From positions 1 to 64,000 of the forward strand of contig JADGNZ010000026.1 of the NCBI GenBank assembly GCA_017883205.1: a DNA stretch of 64,000 bases. The letters run 5' to 3'. A program made the translations under genes and the position numbers. Of this stretch, positions 40,900-50,291 are shown piece after piece (within the stretch, counting starts at the first letter, position 1; every line of letters begins with the position of its first letter). The notes under the pieces were generated by a model. It was not told where the DNA came from, made no database searches, and was given only the letters and a program-made list of their open reading frames with translations. The DNA is from Thermoanaerobaculia bacterium. Its GTDB lineage: Bacteria; Acidobacteriota; Thermoanaerobaculia; Gp7-AA8.

Positions 40900-41883
40900 T
40901 CACCCGGACCATCCTCGCACGGCGTTGAACACGCCATCGACGACGCGAGCCATCCTCTCGTAGTCGAGCGTGGCGGACGTGTCTCGTTTCGTGTGGTAGT
41001 TCGGATTCCGGAGATAGGCGGTGTCGGTGACCATCACGGCTCGCCAGCCTCGGGACCAGTAGTTGCGCTGGTCGGATGCGTCCAACATTTCACGCGGGCC
41101 GGTGAAGCTGTAGACGTCGACGCCGCCAGCGCCGCGCATGGCCGCCTTCACATCGCGTGCGAGCTCACGATCGGGCCATCCGCCGGTCACTGCCACAAAG
41201 TCGCCTTTGCTCGGGTACATCATTCCCAGCAGAGGTGACGACCACGTTTGCTCTCCATGAAAGTAGCCGATCATCTCCAGGCAGATCATTCCGGCGACTC
41301 CGGTATGGGATCGTTGCAGTTGCGCGGCGTGCACGGCGCTACCCATTCTTTCCGATCCGAAAAAGGGTGGCTCCTCGGTTGTGAACGCGACCAGCTCGAC
41401 CGGCTTTCGCGGCGCGCGAACGCCGAGCAGTCTCGCCAACTCCAGGAGACCCGCCGTTCCGCTGGCGTTATCGTCCGCGCCCGGCAGATCGCCCGTCGAC
41501 GTGAACGCATCGTAGTGCGCCCCTACGATGAGTTTGTCACCCGCATTCGGTCCGAAGTCGGCGATGACGTTTCGATAGGTTCTCCCTCGATCGGTGAAGG
41601 TTTGCTCGGAGACTCGGGCGCCCGCTTCACGGAAACGTTCCCCGATGTAAGCGGCTGCGCGATCGAGATTCTCCGGCTGATCCGCACCACGCGGGCGCAC
41701 CGTCGTCGTGAAGAACTCGACGTGCCGTCTCAAGACATCGGCAGAGGATCTGGGTCCTGGCGGGTACGCCAGGCTGCGAGTACTTGGCTGCCGGACAACT
41801 GCAGCTAACAGGATAAGGATCAAAATTACGCTGATCGCGAGCGCGATCAGGACGCGCCGCAACGACCGCAGGAGTCCGTTCAT
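40900..41883 (-). CDS. M28-family metallopeptidase, membrane-anchored
   Basis: A 327-residue Zn peptidase. An N-terminal membrane helix (residues 10-29) is followed by the peptidase with VGAHYDAF (His/Asp ligands), GADDNASGTAG (Asp) and FTTEEPPFFGS (Glu, catalytic base) and a GSERMGS stretch. It is probably an outer or periplasmic aminopeptidase. The last residues (DTSATLDYERMARVVDGVF) are shared with the remnant at 39574. A small membrane gene lies upstream in the same direction. Confidence 0.87.
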   Translation of the reverse strand: MNGLLRSLRRVLIALAISVILILILLAAVVRQPSTRSLAYPPGPRSSADVLRRHVEFFTTTVRPRGADQPENLDRAAAYIGERFREAGARVSEQTFTDRGRTYRNVIADFGPNAGDKLIVGAHYDAFTSTGDLPGADDNASGTAGLLELARLLGVRAPRKPVELVAFTTEEPPFFGSERMGSAVHAAQLQRSHTGVAGMICLEMIGYFHGEQTWSSPLLGMMYPSKGDFVAVTGGWPDRELARDVKAAMRGAGGVDVYSFTGPREMLDASDQRNYWSRGWRAVMVTDTAYLRNPNYHTKRDTSATLDYERMARVVDGVFNAVRGWSG

Positions 41884-41973
41884 CTTGCTAATGAGACGTA
41901 CGGTGCCGTCGTATGGTTACCTGTCGACTCCTGGCGATAGTGATTCTCCGGACAGGCGGGGCGTGTCGCCAGG

Positions 41974-42135
41974 TCACGGCCCCCCGCGCTCCGCGATCCA
42001 CGTGACGAGCGCGCCGATCCCAATTCCTGCTGCGAATCCCCAGACCATGTCGTTCGCGTCTTTTCCGAATACGTGGAACGCGGCGAGGGCGGCGGCCAGT
42101 AGTGCCAGGCCGAACATCAGAGGGGCTTTGCGCAT
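41974..42135 (-). CDS. small membrane protein (53 aa)
   Basis: A short gene missed by length cut-offs. The ATG follows directly on the TAA of the VWA gene (TAAATG). It reads MRKAPLMFGLALLAAALAAF, a loop with FGKDANDM, then GFAAGIGIGALVTWIAERGG: two membrane helices. No family is known. The position suggests cotranslation with the VWA gene. Confidence 0.6.
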   Translation of the reverse strand: MRKAPLMFGLALLAAALAAFHVFGKDANDMVWGFAAGIGIGALVTWIAERGGP

Positions 42136-44409
42136 TTATCGTTTTCCTTTCGCTGCGATGGTACGCAAATCTCCGACCACGACGCCGTCGACGCTGATCT
42201 CCGCGTTTGGCTGTTCGTCGCGAGGAAGGCCGGCGATCGTGAAGAGGTAGGTGCCGTTGACGCGGGTGTCGGTCGGGCCGGTGAGCTTGCCGGACTTCGT
42301 GATCAGTCTCGCGGTCACTCTCGACTCGTAGCCAGGGCCGAGGGCGTTGCCGAATTGGTCGCGGGGGACGACGGCGATTTGTACGCTCTGTCGATCGGCG
42401 GAACGTGTCGTTTGAATCTCGGTCTTGGCGGGGTCGGCTTTGACGGCGACCAACTGTTCGACGCGCTCTTCGCGATGGACCTGACCGGTGCGGGGATCGT
42501 CCCAGTCGAGGATGGCTTCGAATGCGTACTGGCCGGGGATCGTGGCCGGATCAAGCGCGACCGAGTAGAAGCCGCGTCCCTCTTCCTTCAGCGTGACTAC
42601 TTCCGCGTCGGACGGAAGGATCCGGGCGAGCGCCGCCCGCGGCAGTGCCGCCACCTTGTTGTCATACGGCGTCTTCACATCGCCGAACTGGCCTCGCTTC
42701 GAAGTCTCGGTGAACTCGCGCAGCAGCGAGCCGAGGGCTGCTTTCGGTCGCTGCACTTGAACGCGGAGCGCGCCGTCCGGCAGGCGTGTCAGCGGCTTCC
42801 CGCCGTATGACACTTCGGCGCGCAGCGTCATCTTGTCGCCGCTCTTCGGGTGCGGCGGGTTGAGCGACAACCGGTAATCGAGATGCCGTTCGAGGAAGAA
42901 GACGTTCAGCGAGTACGGGACATCGGCTTTTGTATCGGCTTTCTGCGAGCGCTTGACGCGCACACTCCAGGCGCCGGGTTGGCCAGGCGGGATGTCGAAC
43001 GTCTGGATCGAGGCCTGCGGCAGTGTTCGTGATGATGCAGGCGTCGCTGGTGACGACGCGCCCGGCGGGAACACTTCGAGATCGAGCGCGTTGCTCAGCG
43101 GCGGAGTCCATTGCAGTGAGAAGACGACGCGCCGCGCCGAGTTGTCGACGATTACTCTCTGCAGCGGTCCGGGTCCCGGGCCGGTCAACGTCGCGCGGCG
43201 CCGCGCCGCCAGCGACGCTGTGTTTCCTTTCAGGATGCTCACCAGCGTCAGCGCGAAGTCGTCGAACAGGGTCGTGGCGTTGACGCTGATATACGAGCGG
43301 CCCGACGTCTCGAACGCGATGTTGCGCAGAAGATCCTCATCGACGGATGCCGGTGTGCCGAACCCGATGGTCAGGATCGGAATGAATCGCTTGCGCAGTT
43401 CCTGCGGCAGTCCAGCAACGGGCAAGAGTCCGAGGAATCCGCTTCCTGTCGGCTGGATCAGCGGCGCCGTGTTCTGCATTCCGTCGGTGACGACGACGAA
43501 GGTGGCGTCGTGCGCAGGGTCGGCCACCCACTGCTGCATTCCGGCGTTGATGCCAGCTCCGATCGATGTCGAACTGCCCGGAGTCAGCGAGTTGACATCG
43601 TTGATGACGGGATTCCATCCCGCACTTCGCCGCACGAAGAAGTTGGCGGGAGCATCGGCGCCGGCGAGCGCCTGCGCTACGGCCGACGAATCGAAGAAAA
43701 CGAGTCCGATGCGGTCACCCGACCAGTCGCCGCCGTCCGCCGTCGGCTGATCGAGCATCTGCCAGTTGCCGACGAACGCATCGACGGCAGACTTCAGGAT
43801 CTGTACTTTCGTTGTCAGGTTGCCGGCGCCGACGTCCGGTGGGAGATCGTTCATGCTGCCCGACTTGTCGAGCACGAGCACGACGTCGAGCGGCAGCCTC
43901 CCGCGAACGAGTGCATTGAGTGCCGGAGCGACGTTGTCTGCCATCGGCGTGATCGTCGCCACGGTATCGGCAACGCGCTTCGACACTTTCGAGCACTCCA
44001 CCATCGGCGAGCCGACGACGAACGATGACATCGCGTAGTCGACGACATCCTGCGGACCGGAGAAGCGCAACGGGATGTTCTTCGGCGTCGCGTTCGCGCC
44101 GGCGCAGAAGTCCGCGCCGAAGTTCGATTTCGGAACGTAGGTGATGAGCACGTGATTGCCGGCCGTCGCGGTGAAGGAGACGCTGTCGCCAGCGACGGTC
44201 GCCGTGTCGCCGACGTTCAGCGTCGCGGCACCATTGACGACGAGTTGCGAGCCGGCAGGAGCGGCATTGAGGCCGAGCACGATCCGAACCTCTCCGATCT
44301 CCTGCGAGGCATCGAAGCGCTGCGGAATGTTCAGGATGAAGCTCTCGCTGGCGAATGCCGCCGCCGAAAAGAGTGCAGACGCGAAGAGAACAGCAACCGC
44401 TCGTTTCAT
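42136..44409 (-). CDS. exported VWA-domain protein
   Basis: A 757-residue exported protein (signal peptide residues 1-20, MKRAVAVLFASALFSAAAFA). The VWA domain has a MIDAS motif LDKSGSMNDLPP, followed by VTDGMQN and other metal/loop residues. The remaining C-terminal part carries beta modules of bacterial surface proteins (LSLNPPHPKSGDKMTLRAEV, IQIAVVPRDQFGN-type). It probably binds partners at the cell surface through metal coordination. It is followed directly by the small membrane gene. Confidence 0.75.
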   Translation of the reverse strand: MKRAVAVLFASALFSAAAFASESFILNIPQRFDASQEIGEVRIVLGLNAAPAGSQLVVNGAATLNVGDTATVAGDSVSFTATAGNHVLITYVPKSNFGADFCAGANATPKNIPLRFSGPQDVVDYAMSSFVVGSPMVECSKVSKRVADTVATITPMADNVAPALNALVRGRLPLDVVLVLDKSGSMNDLPPDVGAGNLTTKVQILKSAVDAFVGNWQMLDQPTADGGDWSGDRIGLVFFDSSAVAQALAGADAPANFFVRRSAGWNPVINDVNSLTPGSSTSIGAGINAGMQQWVADPAHDATFVVVTDGMQNTAPLIQPTGSGFLGLLPVAGLPQELRKRFIPILTIGFGTPASVDEDLLRNIAFETSGRSYISVNATTLFDDFALTLVSILKGNTASLAARRRATLTGPGPGPLQRVIVDNSARRVVFSLQWTPPLSNALDLEVFPPGASSPATPASSRTLPQASIQTFDIPPGQPGAWSVRVKRSQKADTKADVPYSLNVFFLERHLDYRLSLNPPHPKSGDKMTLRAEVSYGGKPLTRLPDGALRVQVQRPKAALGSLLREFTETSKRGQFGDVKTPYDNKVAALPRAALARILPSDAEVVTLKEEGRGFYSVALDPATIPGQYAFEAILDWDDPRTGQVHREERVEQLVAVKADPAKTEIQTTRSADRQSVQIAVVPRDQFGNALGPGYESRVTARLITKSGKLTGPTDTRVNGTYLFTIAGLPRDEQPNAEISVDGVVVGDLRTIAAKGKR

Positions 44410-44467
44410 GGTGTCGCCCGTCCAGGTTGGAAGGAAGGATTCAACCATGAGCGGCGGGATCTGTCAC

Positions 44468-44517
44468 TTCGCGTCTTCGCGTGCGATCCGTCACGCGAAG
44501 CCGCGAAGAACGCGAAG
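44468..44517. repeat. family A' palindrome
   Basis: CTTCGCGTCTTCGCGTG and CACGCGAAGCCGCGAAG arms between the VWA and M1 genes. Confidence 0.7.
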
Positions 44518-44523
44518 GAGGCC

Positions 44524-47106
44524 TTACTTTGTCACCCCTATCGCACTATCGAACGACGCCTGCTGCGCCGATTTGAACGCGATACAGCTATCGATCTGCT
44601 CCAGTCCTCGGCGCAACGAACGCTCGCCGGAACCGGCAGGATGCGTGGCGAAGAAGGCCTGCACTTCCTGCTTCATGGCGGGATCGCAGAAGGTCCCGAC
44701 CGAGCCGGTGATGGCCCCGATGGCGGTCGGGATCTTCTTGTTCAACATCTCCCAATGCGACTGCGCGGCGCTCCACGCAATCTGCTTCGCGGCGGGGTTA
44801 AAGAACAATTCCGAGGCCATGTTCGGAAGATCCTGGGAACGAAGTTGATCGCTGTAGATGAAATCGACGGCCCGGGCGATGAGCTTCGGATCGCGGAAGC
44901 GCGGAATCAGTTGGCGATAACGCGCGGCAACCTCAGGCGTCGGTGCGCTCTTCATGTGAGCGAGCACCTGATCGAACAATGCCTCGTCGCCGTTGATCGC
45001 AGCGATCGTTAGCGCCCGGTCGGCAATCCCGGCATCGACCGACGATGGATCGTTCATGTACTGCTGCGCGACCCGTCGTGCTCCCGCGATTACCTCGGGA
45101 TCCGCACCTTGAACACCGAGGATGCTCAGAACCGTGGCGCGCATGATGCGCTGCTCCGGAGTCTCCCCGTCCGGCGCCTCCCACGTCACCGGCGCGAATC
45201 CACGCATCGTGTCGCGCACATACGCCTGCCACGCAGCGCGATTGCGGTCGTCCGTGAGCGTGCTGTCGAGGTAGCCGAGGTTCCCGGCGACGTGAGAGAC
45301 AAGCGTGCGTTCCGCGGGGCGCGGCAGGGCGCGTGCCAGCGACAGATAGTCCGAGACGTCTTCGCGCATGTTGCGCACCAGCAGCCACTCGTTGCCCTGA
45401 AACGAGATCTGCTCGGAGGGCGGCATCTCGCCAACATGCCCGCGCAACGCGCCGCGCATCGACGGCGAATAGTCGGTGACGAAATAGCCGGCGCCGTTGC
45501 GGCTGAGATAAAGCGGCCGCTCGCAGAAGGCGAGCGTGAAGGCGTCGGCCGGCTTGGCGATGATCCGGCACGGCGACGCTGCGGCTGCACCGGCTTCATG
45601 TCCGCAAACTGGAATCGTCCACGACTGCGGCACAGGAGTGGCCAATTGCGTCAGCATCCGTTCCTGCGAGATGGTCACAGTCCGCGTGCCGTCCGGTCCG
45701 CACGATTCCGATGCGTGCAGCAGCGGCGCGCCGGTCTGATCGACGAACGATTTCATCACGGCATCGAAGGGCTGCTTCGTCGACGCCGTCATCGTTCCCC
45801 ACCAATCCTCGGCAGCCGCATTCCCGTACGAAAACTTCTTCAGGTAGGCGCGGATGCCGTCGCGGAACGTCTCCTCCCCTACCCAGGCCTCTTCCATTCG
45901 CAGAACCGCGGCGGTCTTGCCGTACGCGATGCCGTCGAAGAGCGCGTTGATCTCGTTGCGCGTCTCCGCTTTCTGGCGGATCGGGCGCGTCGTGCGCGTT
46001 GAGTCGATGCTGAGCGCGTTGAGCGTGCCGCCGACCTGATCGAGGTCGACGCGCCACTCCGGATGCCAGGCCATGAGCGGCTTTGGCGCCATGAACGTGG
46101 CGAAGCCCTCATTGAGCCAGATGTCGTCCCACCACTTCATCGTGACGAGATCGCCGAACCATTGATGCGCGATCTCATGAGCGATGACGCTGGCCACGCC
46201 GCGCTTGCGCTCGATTGACGCGTTTTTGTCGTCGAGCAGCAACGCCGTCTCGCGGAAGGTGATCGCGCCCGCGTTCTCCATCGCTCCCGCCTCGAAGTCG
46301 GGAATGCCGATCAGATCGAGTTTCCCGAACGGGTACTTGATGCCGTAGTACTTGTCATAGAACGACACCGCCGCCTCGGCAGCCGAGAGCGCGAACTTGC
46401 CGAGGTCCTGCATGCCGGGGACGGAGCAAACGCGGATCGGGATGTCGTCGACGCCGCCAGTGACGCATTGAAAATCGCCGACGAGCATGGCCACGAGATA
46501 CGTCGACAGCTTCGTCGTCGTGCGGAAACGAATGGCGTGTTTGCCGGTGCCTGCCGGCGTGTCCGAGGCAATCGGACCGTTCGAGATCGCGGTGTCGCCG
46601 TCGTCGACAACGAGCGTGATGTCGAACGTCGCCTTCATCGCCGGCTCGTCGAATGAGGGAAACGCGCGGCGTGCGTCGGTCGCTTCGAATTGCGTGACCG
46701 CGTAATTGCGCCGCGGCGTCTTGCTCAGGTAGAGACCGCGCAGTTGCTCGCTCAGCGCACCGTTGAAACTGATGCGCATCGACGCCTTGCCCGGGGGCAC
46801 GGTCTGCCCGAACTTGAGCGACGCCATCTCGTTCGGCACATCAAACGTGATCTCGGTCGGCGTCAGCAGCTTGCTTCCGCTGGCGACAACAACGTCGTGC
46901 AACTCGAGCCCGACGCTGTTGAACGTGATCGTATCGACCGGCTCCTTGATATCGACGTCGATCGTCTCCTGCCCGCTGAACTTCGCCGCGGCAAGATCAG
47001 GCGTGATGCTGATCGCGTAATGATCGGGGATGACGCTCTTCGGCAGACGGGCAGCGGCGAGCGGGAGGGCGGCGAGAAAGATGACGGCAACGAGAAGGCG
47101 GCGCAT
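44524..47106 (-). CDS. M1-family aminopeptidase, exported
   Basis: An 860-residue gluzincin aminopeptidase with a signal peptide (residues 1-18). GAMENAGAITF substrate motif, HEIAHQWFGDLVTMKWW zinc site and the downstream Glu in NEGFATFM are intact, so it is probably active. The ERAP1-like C-terminal helical domain follows. It acts on peptides outside the cytoplasm and may serve scavenging together with the nearby M28 peptidase. Confidence 0.93.
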   Translation of the reverse strand: MRRLLVAVIFLAALPLAAARLPKSVIPDHYAISITPDLAAAKFSGQETIDVDIKEPVDTITFNSVGLELHDVVVASGSKLLTPTEITFDVPNEMASLKFGQTVPPGKASMRISFNGALSEQLRGLYLSKTPRRNYAVTQFEATDARRAFPSFDEPAMKATFDITLVVDDGDTAISNGPIASDTPAGTGKHAIRFRTTTKLSTYLVAMLVGDFQCVTGGVDDIPIRVCSVPGMQDLGKFALSAAEAAVSFYDKYYGIKYPFGKLDLIGIPDFEAGAMENAGAITFRETALLLDDKNASIERKRGVASVIAHEIAHQWFGDLVTMKWWDDIWLNEGFATFMAPKPLMAWHPEWRVDLDQVGGTLNALSIDSTRTTRPIRQKAETRNEINALFDGIAYGKTAAVLRMEEAWVGEETFRDGIRAYLKKFSYGNAAAEDWWGTMTASTKQPFDAVMKSFVDQTGAPLLHASESCGPDGTRTVTISQERMLTQLATPVPQSWTIPVCGHEAGAAAASPCRIIAKPADAFTLAFCERPLYLSRNGAGYFVTDYSPSMRGALRGHVGEMPPSEQISFQGNEWLLVRNMREDVSDYLSLARALPRPAERTLVSHVAGNLGYLDSTLTDDRNRAAWQAYVRDTMRGFAPVTWEAPDGETPEQRIMRATVLSILGVQGADPEVIAGARRVAQQYMNDPSSVDAGIADRALTIAAINGDEALFDQVLAHMKSAPTPEVAARYRQLIPRFRDPKLIARAVDFIYSDQLRSQDLPNMASELFFNPAAKQIAWSAAQSHWEMLNKKIPTAIGAITGSVGTFCDPAMKQEVQAFFATHPAGSGERSLRRGLEQIDSCIAFKSAQQASFDSAIGVTK

Positions 47107-47540
47107 GTTTGTAGGATAGCAGGGGGTGGGGTGTGGGGAGTGGGGGTGGGAGCGTGCGGCAGTCGGGGGTACGGGGGTCGGGAGTCGGAGCGATCCTTAC
47201 GGCGGGGGTCAGGGGTACGGGGTCGGAGCGATCGCATTCGACGCCACACTCCCCCCTTGCACGAGGTCGGACTCTCTAGTCCAACTTTCGCCGGCCTTAC
47301 GTAGGTCGGACTCTCTAGTCCGACGTTCGCGGGCTTTACGTAGGTCGGACTCTCTAGTCTCGACGTTCGCGGGCTGTCGGACTGGAGAGTCCGACCTACG
47401 TTTCCGTCATGTCGTGCGTTCCAATCGAGCGCCGAGGGGAAGTACTCCAGGAAAAGGAAGAGGTGTGGCAGGGAGGTACACCAAACCTGTGAGAAATGCC
47501 GAAGCAGCCGGATTTGTCGTGGCAACACGGCGGACAAACG
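47107..47540. repeat. repeat cluster: families F, E and D
   Basis: No gene is seen. Family F GGGGTGGGG runs lie at 47123-47150, family E GGGTCGGGAGTCGG at 47160-47220, then family D units TAGGTCGGACTCTCTAGTCC repeated three times in direct orientation at about 47262-47365, followed by one inverted GGACTGGAGAGTCCGACC copy ending at 47403. Confidence 0.8.
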
Positions 47541-48145
47541 CGATTTGTCATCGGACAAACGCGACGGACACCAGTCGAACGCGACAGAACGCGGTCAAAC
47601 GCGGCAGGACGCTAGTCAAACGCGACAGAGCGCCGGTCAAACGCGACAGAGCGCCGGTCAAACGCGGCAGAACGCTGGTCAAGCGCGACAGCACGCCGGT
47701 CAAGCGCGACAGCGCGCCGGTCAAACGCGACAGCACGCCGGTCAAACACGGCAGGACGCTGGTCAAACGCGACAGCACGCCGGTCAAACGCGGCAGGACG
47801 CCGGTCAAACGCGACAGAACGCCGGTCAAGCGCGACAGAACGCTGGTCAAGCGCGACAGGACGCCGGTCAAACGCGGTAGGACGGCGGTCAAACGCGACA
47901 GAACGGCGGTCAAACGCGACAGAACAGCGGTCAAACGCGACAGAACGGCGGTCAAACGCGACAGAACGGCGGTCAAACGCGACAGAACGGCGGTCAAACG
48001 CGACAGAACGCCGGTCAATCGCGACAGAACGCTGGTCAAGCGCGACAGGACGGCGGTCCAAGCGCGACAGGACAACGCTCAAACGCGACAACACGGGGGT
48101 CAAGCGCGACAGGACGGCGGTCAAACGCGACAAATCGGCGGATAA
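47541..48145. repeat. 21-bp tandem array 2 (GTCAAACGCGACAGAACG)
   Basis: About 27 copies of a 21-bp unit starting GTCAAACGCGACAGAACG and ending SCG, with sub-variants (AAGC, GGCAG, AGCAC) in blocks and a homogeneous stretch of GACAGAACGGCG-type copies around 47880-48000. The first two units are diverged and carry a GACAAACGCGATTTGTC dyad. Open frames in both strands are an effect of the 21-bp period. There are no spacers and no gene. Confidence 0.92.
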
Positions 48146-48179
48146 CCGTGATCGTCCGACGGCTTGTCGGGACCATGCC

Positions 48180-48228
48180 GGATTCCTCCGACTCCCGACC
48201 CCCGAATCCCGACTCCCGCATCAGGCAC
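48180..48228. repeat. family E repeat
   Basis: CCGACTCCCGACCCCCGAAT and a CCGACTCCCGCATC tail, before the debranching enzyme gene. Confidence 0.6.
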
Positions 48229-48251
48229 AAGTTCGGCAAACCTCGCTGCTG

Positions 48252-50291
48252 ATGGAAAACATCCCGATCCAGCTTGGCTGGAAACGCGGGGACCCTGTCC
48301 TCGACATGCTTTCGCACGAGTGGCTCGTCACCAACGCCCTCGGCGGGTACGCCTCCGGCTCGATCGGCGGCGCGAACACGCGGCGCTTTCATGGGTTCCT
48401 CATCGCCGCCCTCCCCGCTCCGGCCGGACGGACGATGATGTTCAATCACCTCGAGGAGATCCTCGAAGGTCCTGACGATCTCTGCTGGAAGCTCAGCGGC
48501 GACGAGTACGGCGGACGCGATGCCGCGCTTCCCGAGGAGGGAGCGCTGGAGGAGTTCGCGATCGAGAACGGCAAGCCTGTCTGGCGTTTCGAGAAGGACG
48601 GCATCCGCATCGAGAAGCGCGTTCTGATGCCTCACCTGCAGAACACCTCCTACATCGTCTACCGGCTGATCGAAGGACCGCCCGGGCTGCGGCTCCGGCT
48701 GCGTCCCTCGCTTCATTTTCGTCCGCACGAAGGACTGCTGACGGCGCAGTTGTCCGACAAGTGGAATGTCGCGATCAATGAGAAGGGATGTGAGATCGAG
48801 CTGACCGATGGCAACAGCTATCCGCCGCTTCGTCTCCTGCTCTTCGGTACGAAGGCGCATCTAGAGCAGAACGTGCGAACGTTCGAGCATGTGCTCTATC
48901 GGATCGAAAAGAGCCGGGGCTACGAGCACGAAGGTCCGCTGTGGAGCCCGGGCGTGATTCACGCGGACCTCACGGTCGGCACCGACTGCGGCATCGTCGC
49001 CTCAACGGACGATTGGAGGGTTTTGAAAGCGCTGCCGTACGCCGAGGCGCTGGCGGCGGAGAACCAGCGCGTGGCGCGGCTACTCACGATCTCCGGCCAG
49101 GGCGCGGATCATTTCGCTGCGTCGCTCGTTCTAGCCGCGGATCAGTTCATCATCAATCCCGCCACGCGCGTCGCCGATGAAGCTCGGGTGCATGCCTCCG
49201 GTGACGAGCCTCGCACTGTGATCGCCGGCTACCACTGGTTCACCGACTGGGGCCGCGACACGATGATCAGTCTGGAAGGGCTGACGTTGTCGACGGGACG
49301 CAACCGCGAGGCCGGCAACATCCTGCGCACGTTTGCGGCTTACATCCGCGACGGACTGATTCCGAACCTGTTTCCCGAAGGCGCACACGCCGGGCTGTAT
49401 CACACGGCCGACGCCACGCTCTGGTTCTTCCACGCCGTCTGGCGTTACGCCGTCGCGACGAGCGACCGCGAGACCGTGCGCATGCTCATCCCCAAGCTCC
49501 TCGACATCGTCGATCACCATCTCCGAGGCACGCTCTTCAACATCCACGTCGATCCCGCCGACGGACTTCTCGCTCAGGGTCAGGAGGGATATCAACTCAC
49601 CTGGATGGACGCGAAGGTCGGCGACTGGGTCGTCACGCCGCGCCGCGGCAAGGCGGTGGAGATCAACGCGCTCTGGTACAACGCGCTCCGCATTCTCGAA
49701 GCGCTGCTGCAGCGGGAAGGCGATAACGCCAACGCCGGGATGATCGACGAACACGCCAACCGCGCCCGCATGTCCTTCAACGCGCGCTTCTGGTACGAAG
49801 AAGGTCAATATCTTTACGATGTCGTCGATGCCGAGGGCGGCGGCCCCGACACCTCTCTCCGCCCGAATCAGATCTTCGCGCTCTCGCTCGACTACCCCGT
49901 TCTCGATGAGAGCCGCTGGCGCCGAGTCGTCGATGTGGTGAAGGACGAGTTGCTCACGCCCGTCGGCCTGCGTTCATTGTCCCGAGGGAATCCTGATTAC
50001 AAGAAAACGTACGACGGCGATCTCCGCGCCCGCGATGCCGCGTATCACCAGGGCACTGTCTGGGCCTGGCTGATCGGCCCCTTCATCGATGCGTGGCTGA
50101 GGGTGCATCCGCGCGATACCGCCGGCGCACTGGCCTTCCTCGACGGTTTCCGCGCCGAGCTGCGAGCCGCCTGCATCGGTACGATCAGCGAAGTCTTCGA
50201 CGCCGAGGAGCCGTTCAATCCGCGCGGCTGCGTGGCGCAGGCGTGGAGTGTGGCCGAGGTGCTGCGGGCGTTGCGAAAAGTTAGAGAATAG
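48252..50291 (+). CDS. glycogen debranching enzyme (archaeal/bacterial GDE type)
   Basis: A 679-residue amylo-alpha-1,6-glucosidase-family enzyme. The N-terminal GDE domain begins WLVTNALGGYASGSIGGANT; the C-terminal glucosidase domain shows WFTDWGRDTMISLEGL, LWYNALRI and YHQGTVWAWLIGPFIDAW, the usual (alpha/alpha)6 barrel with its acidic residues. It removes alpha-1,6 branches of glycogen in the cytoplasm. The 3' end overlaps the diguanylate cyclase gene by 11 bp (convergent). Confidence 0.92.
   Translation: MENIPIQLGWKRGDPVLDMLSHEWLVTNALGGYASGSIGGANTRRFHGFLIAALPAPAGRTMMFNHLEEILEGPDDLCWKLSGDEYGGRDAALPEEGALEEFAIENGKPVWRFEKDGIRIEKRVLMPHLQNTSYIVYRLIEGPPGLRLRLRPSLHFRPHEGLLTAQLSDKWNVAINEKGCEIELTDGNSYPPLRLLLFGTKAHLEQNVRTFEHVLYRIEKSRGYEHEGPLWSPGVIHADLTVGTDCGIVASTDDWRVLKALPYAEALAAENQRVARLLTISGQGADHFAASLVLAADQFIINPATRVADEARVHASGDEPRTVIAGYHWFTDWGRDTMISLEGLTLSTGRNREAGNILRTFAAYIRDGLIPNLFPEGAHAGLYHTADATLWFFHAVWRYAVATSDRETVRMLIPKLLDIVDHHLRGTLFNIHVDPADGLLAQGQEGYQLTWMDAKVGDWVVTPRRGKAVEINALWYNALRILEALLQREGDNANAGMIDEHANRARMSFNARFWYEEGQYLYDVVDAEGGGPDTSLRPNQIFALSLDYPVLDESRWRRVVDVVKDELLTPVGLRSLSRGNPDYKKTYDGDLRARDAAYHQGTVWAWLIGPFIDAWLRVHPRDTAGALAFLDGFRAELRAACIGTISEVFDAEEPFNPRGCVAQAWSVAEVLRALRKVRE

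Noticed and set aside
47126-48145. Long basic or Arg-rich frames (VKRDRTP, SVAFDRR repeats)
   Set aside because: Same cause: 21-bp units. Opposite-strand and shifted frames are equally open, so no coding signal can be assigned.
33092-48145. Possible CRISPR arrays at 33092-33478 and 47541-48145
   Set aside because: The units follow each other with no spacers, and no cas gene is in the window.
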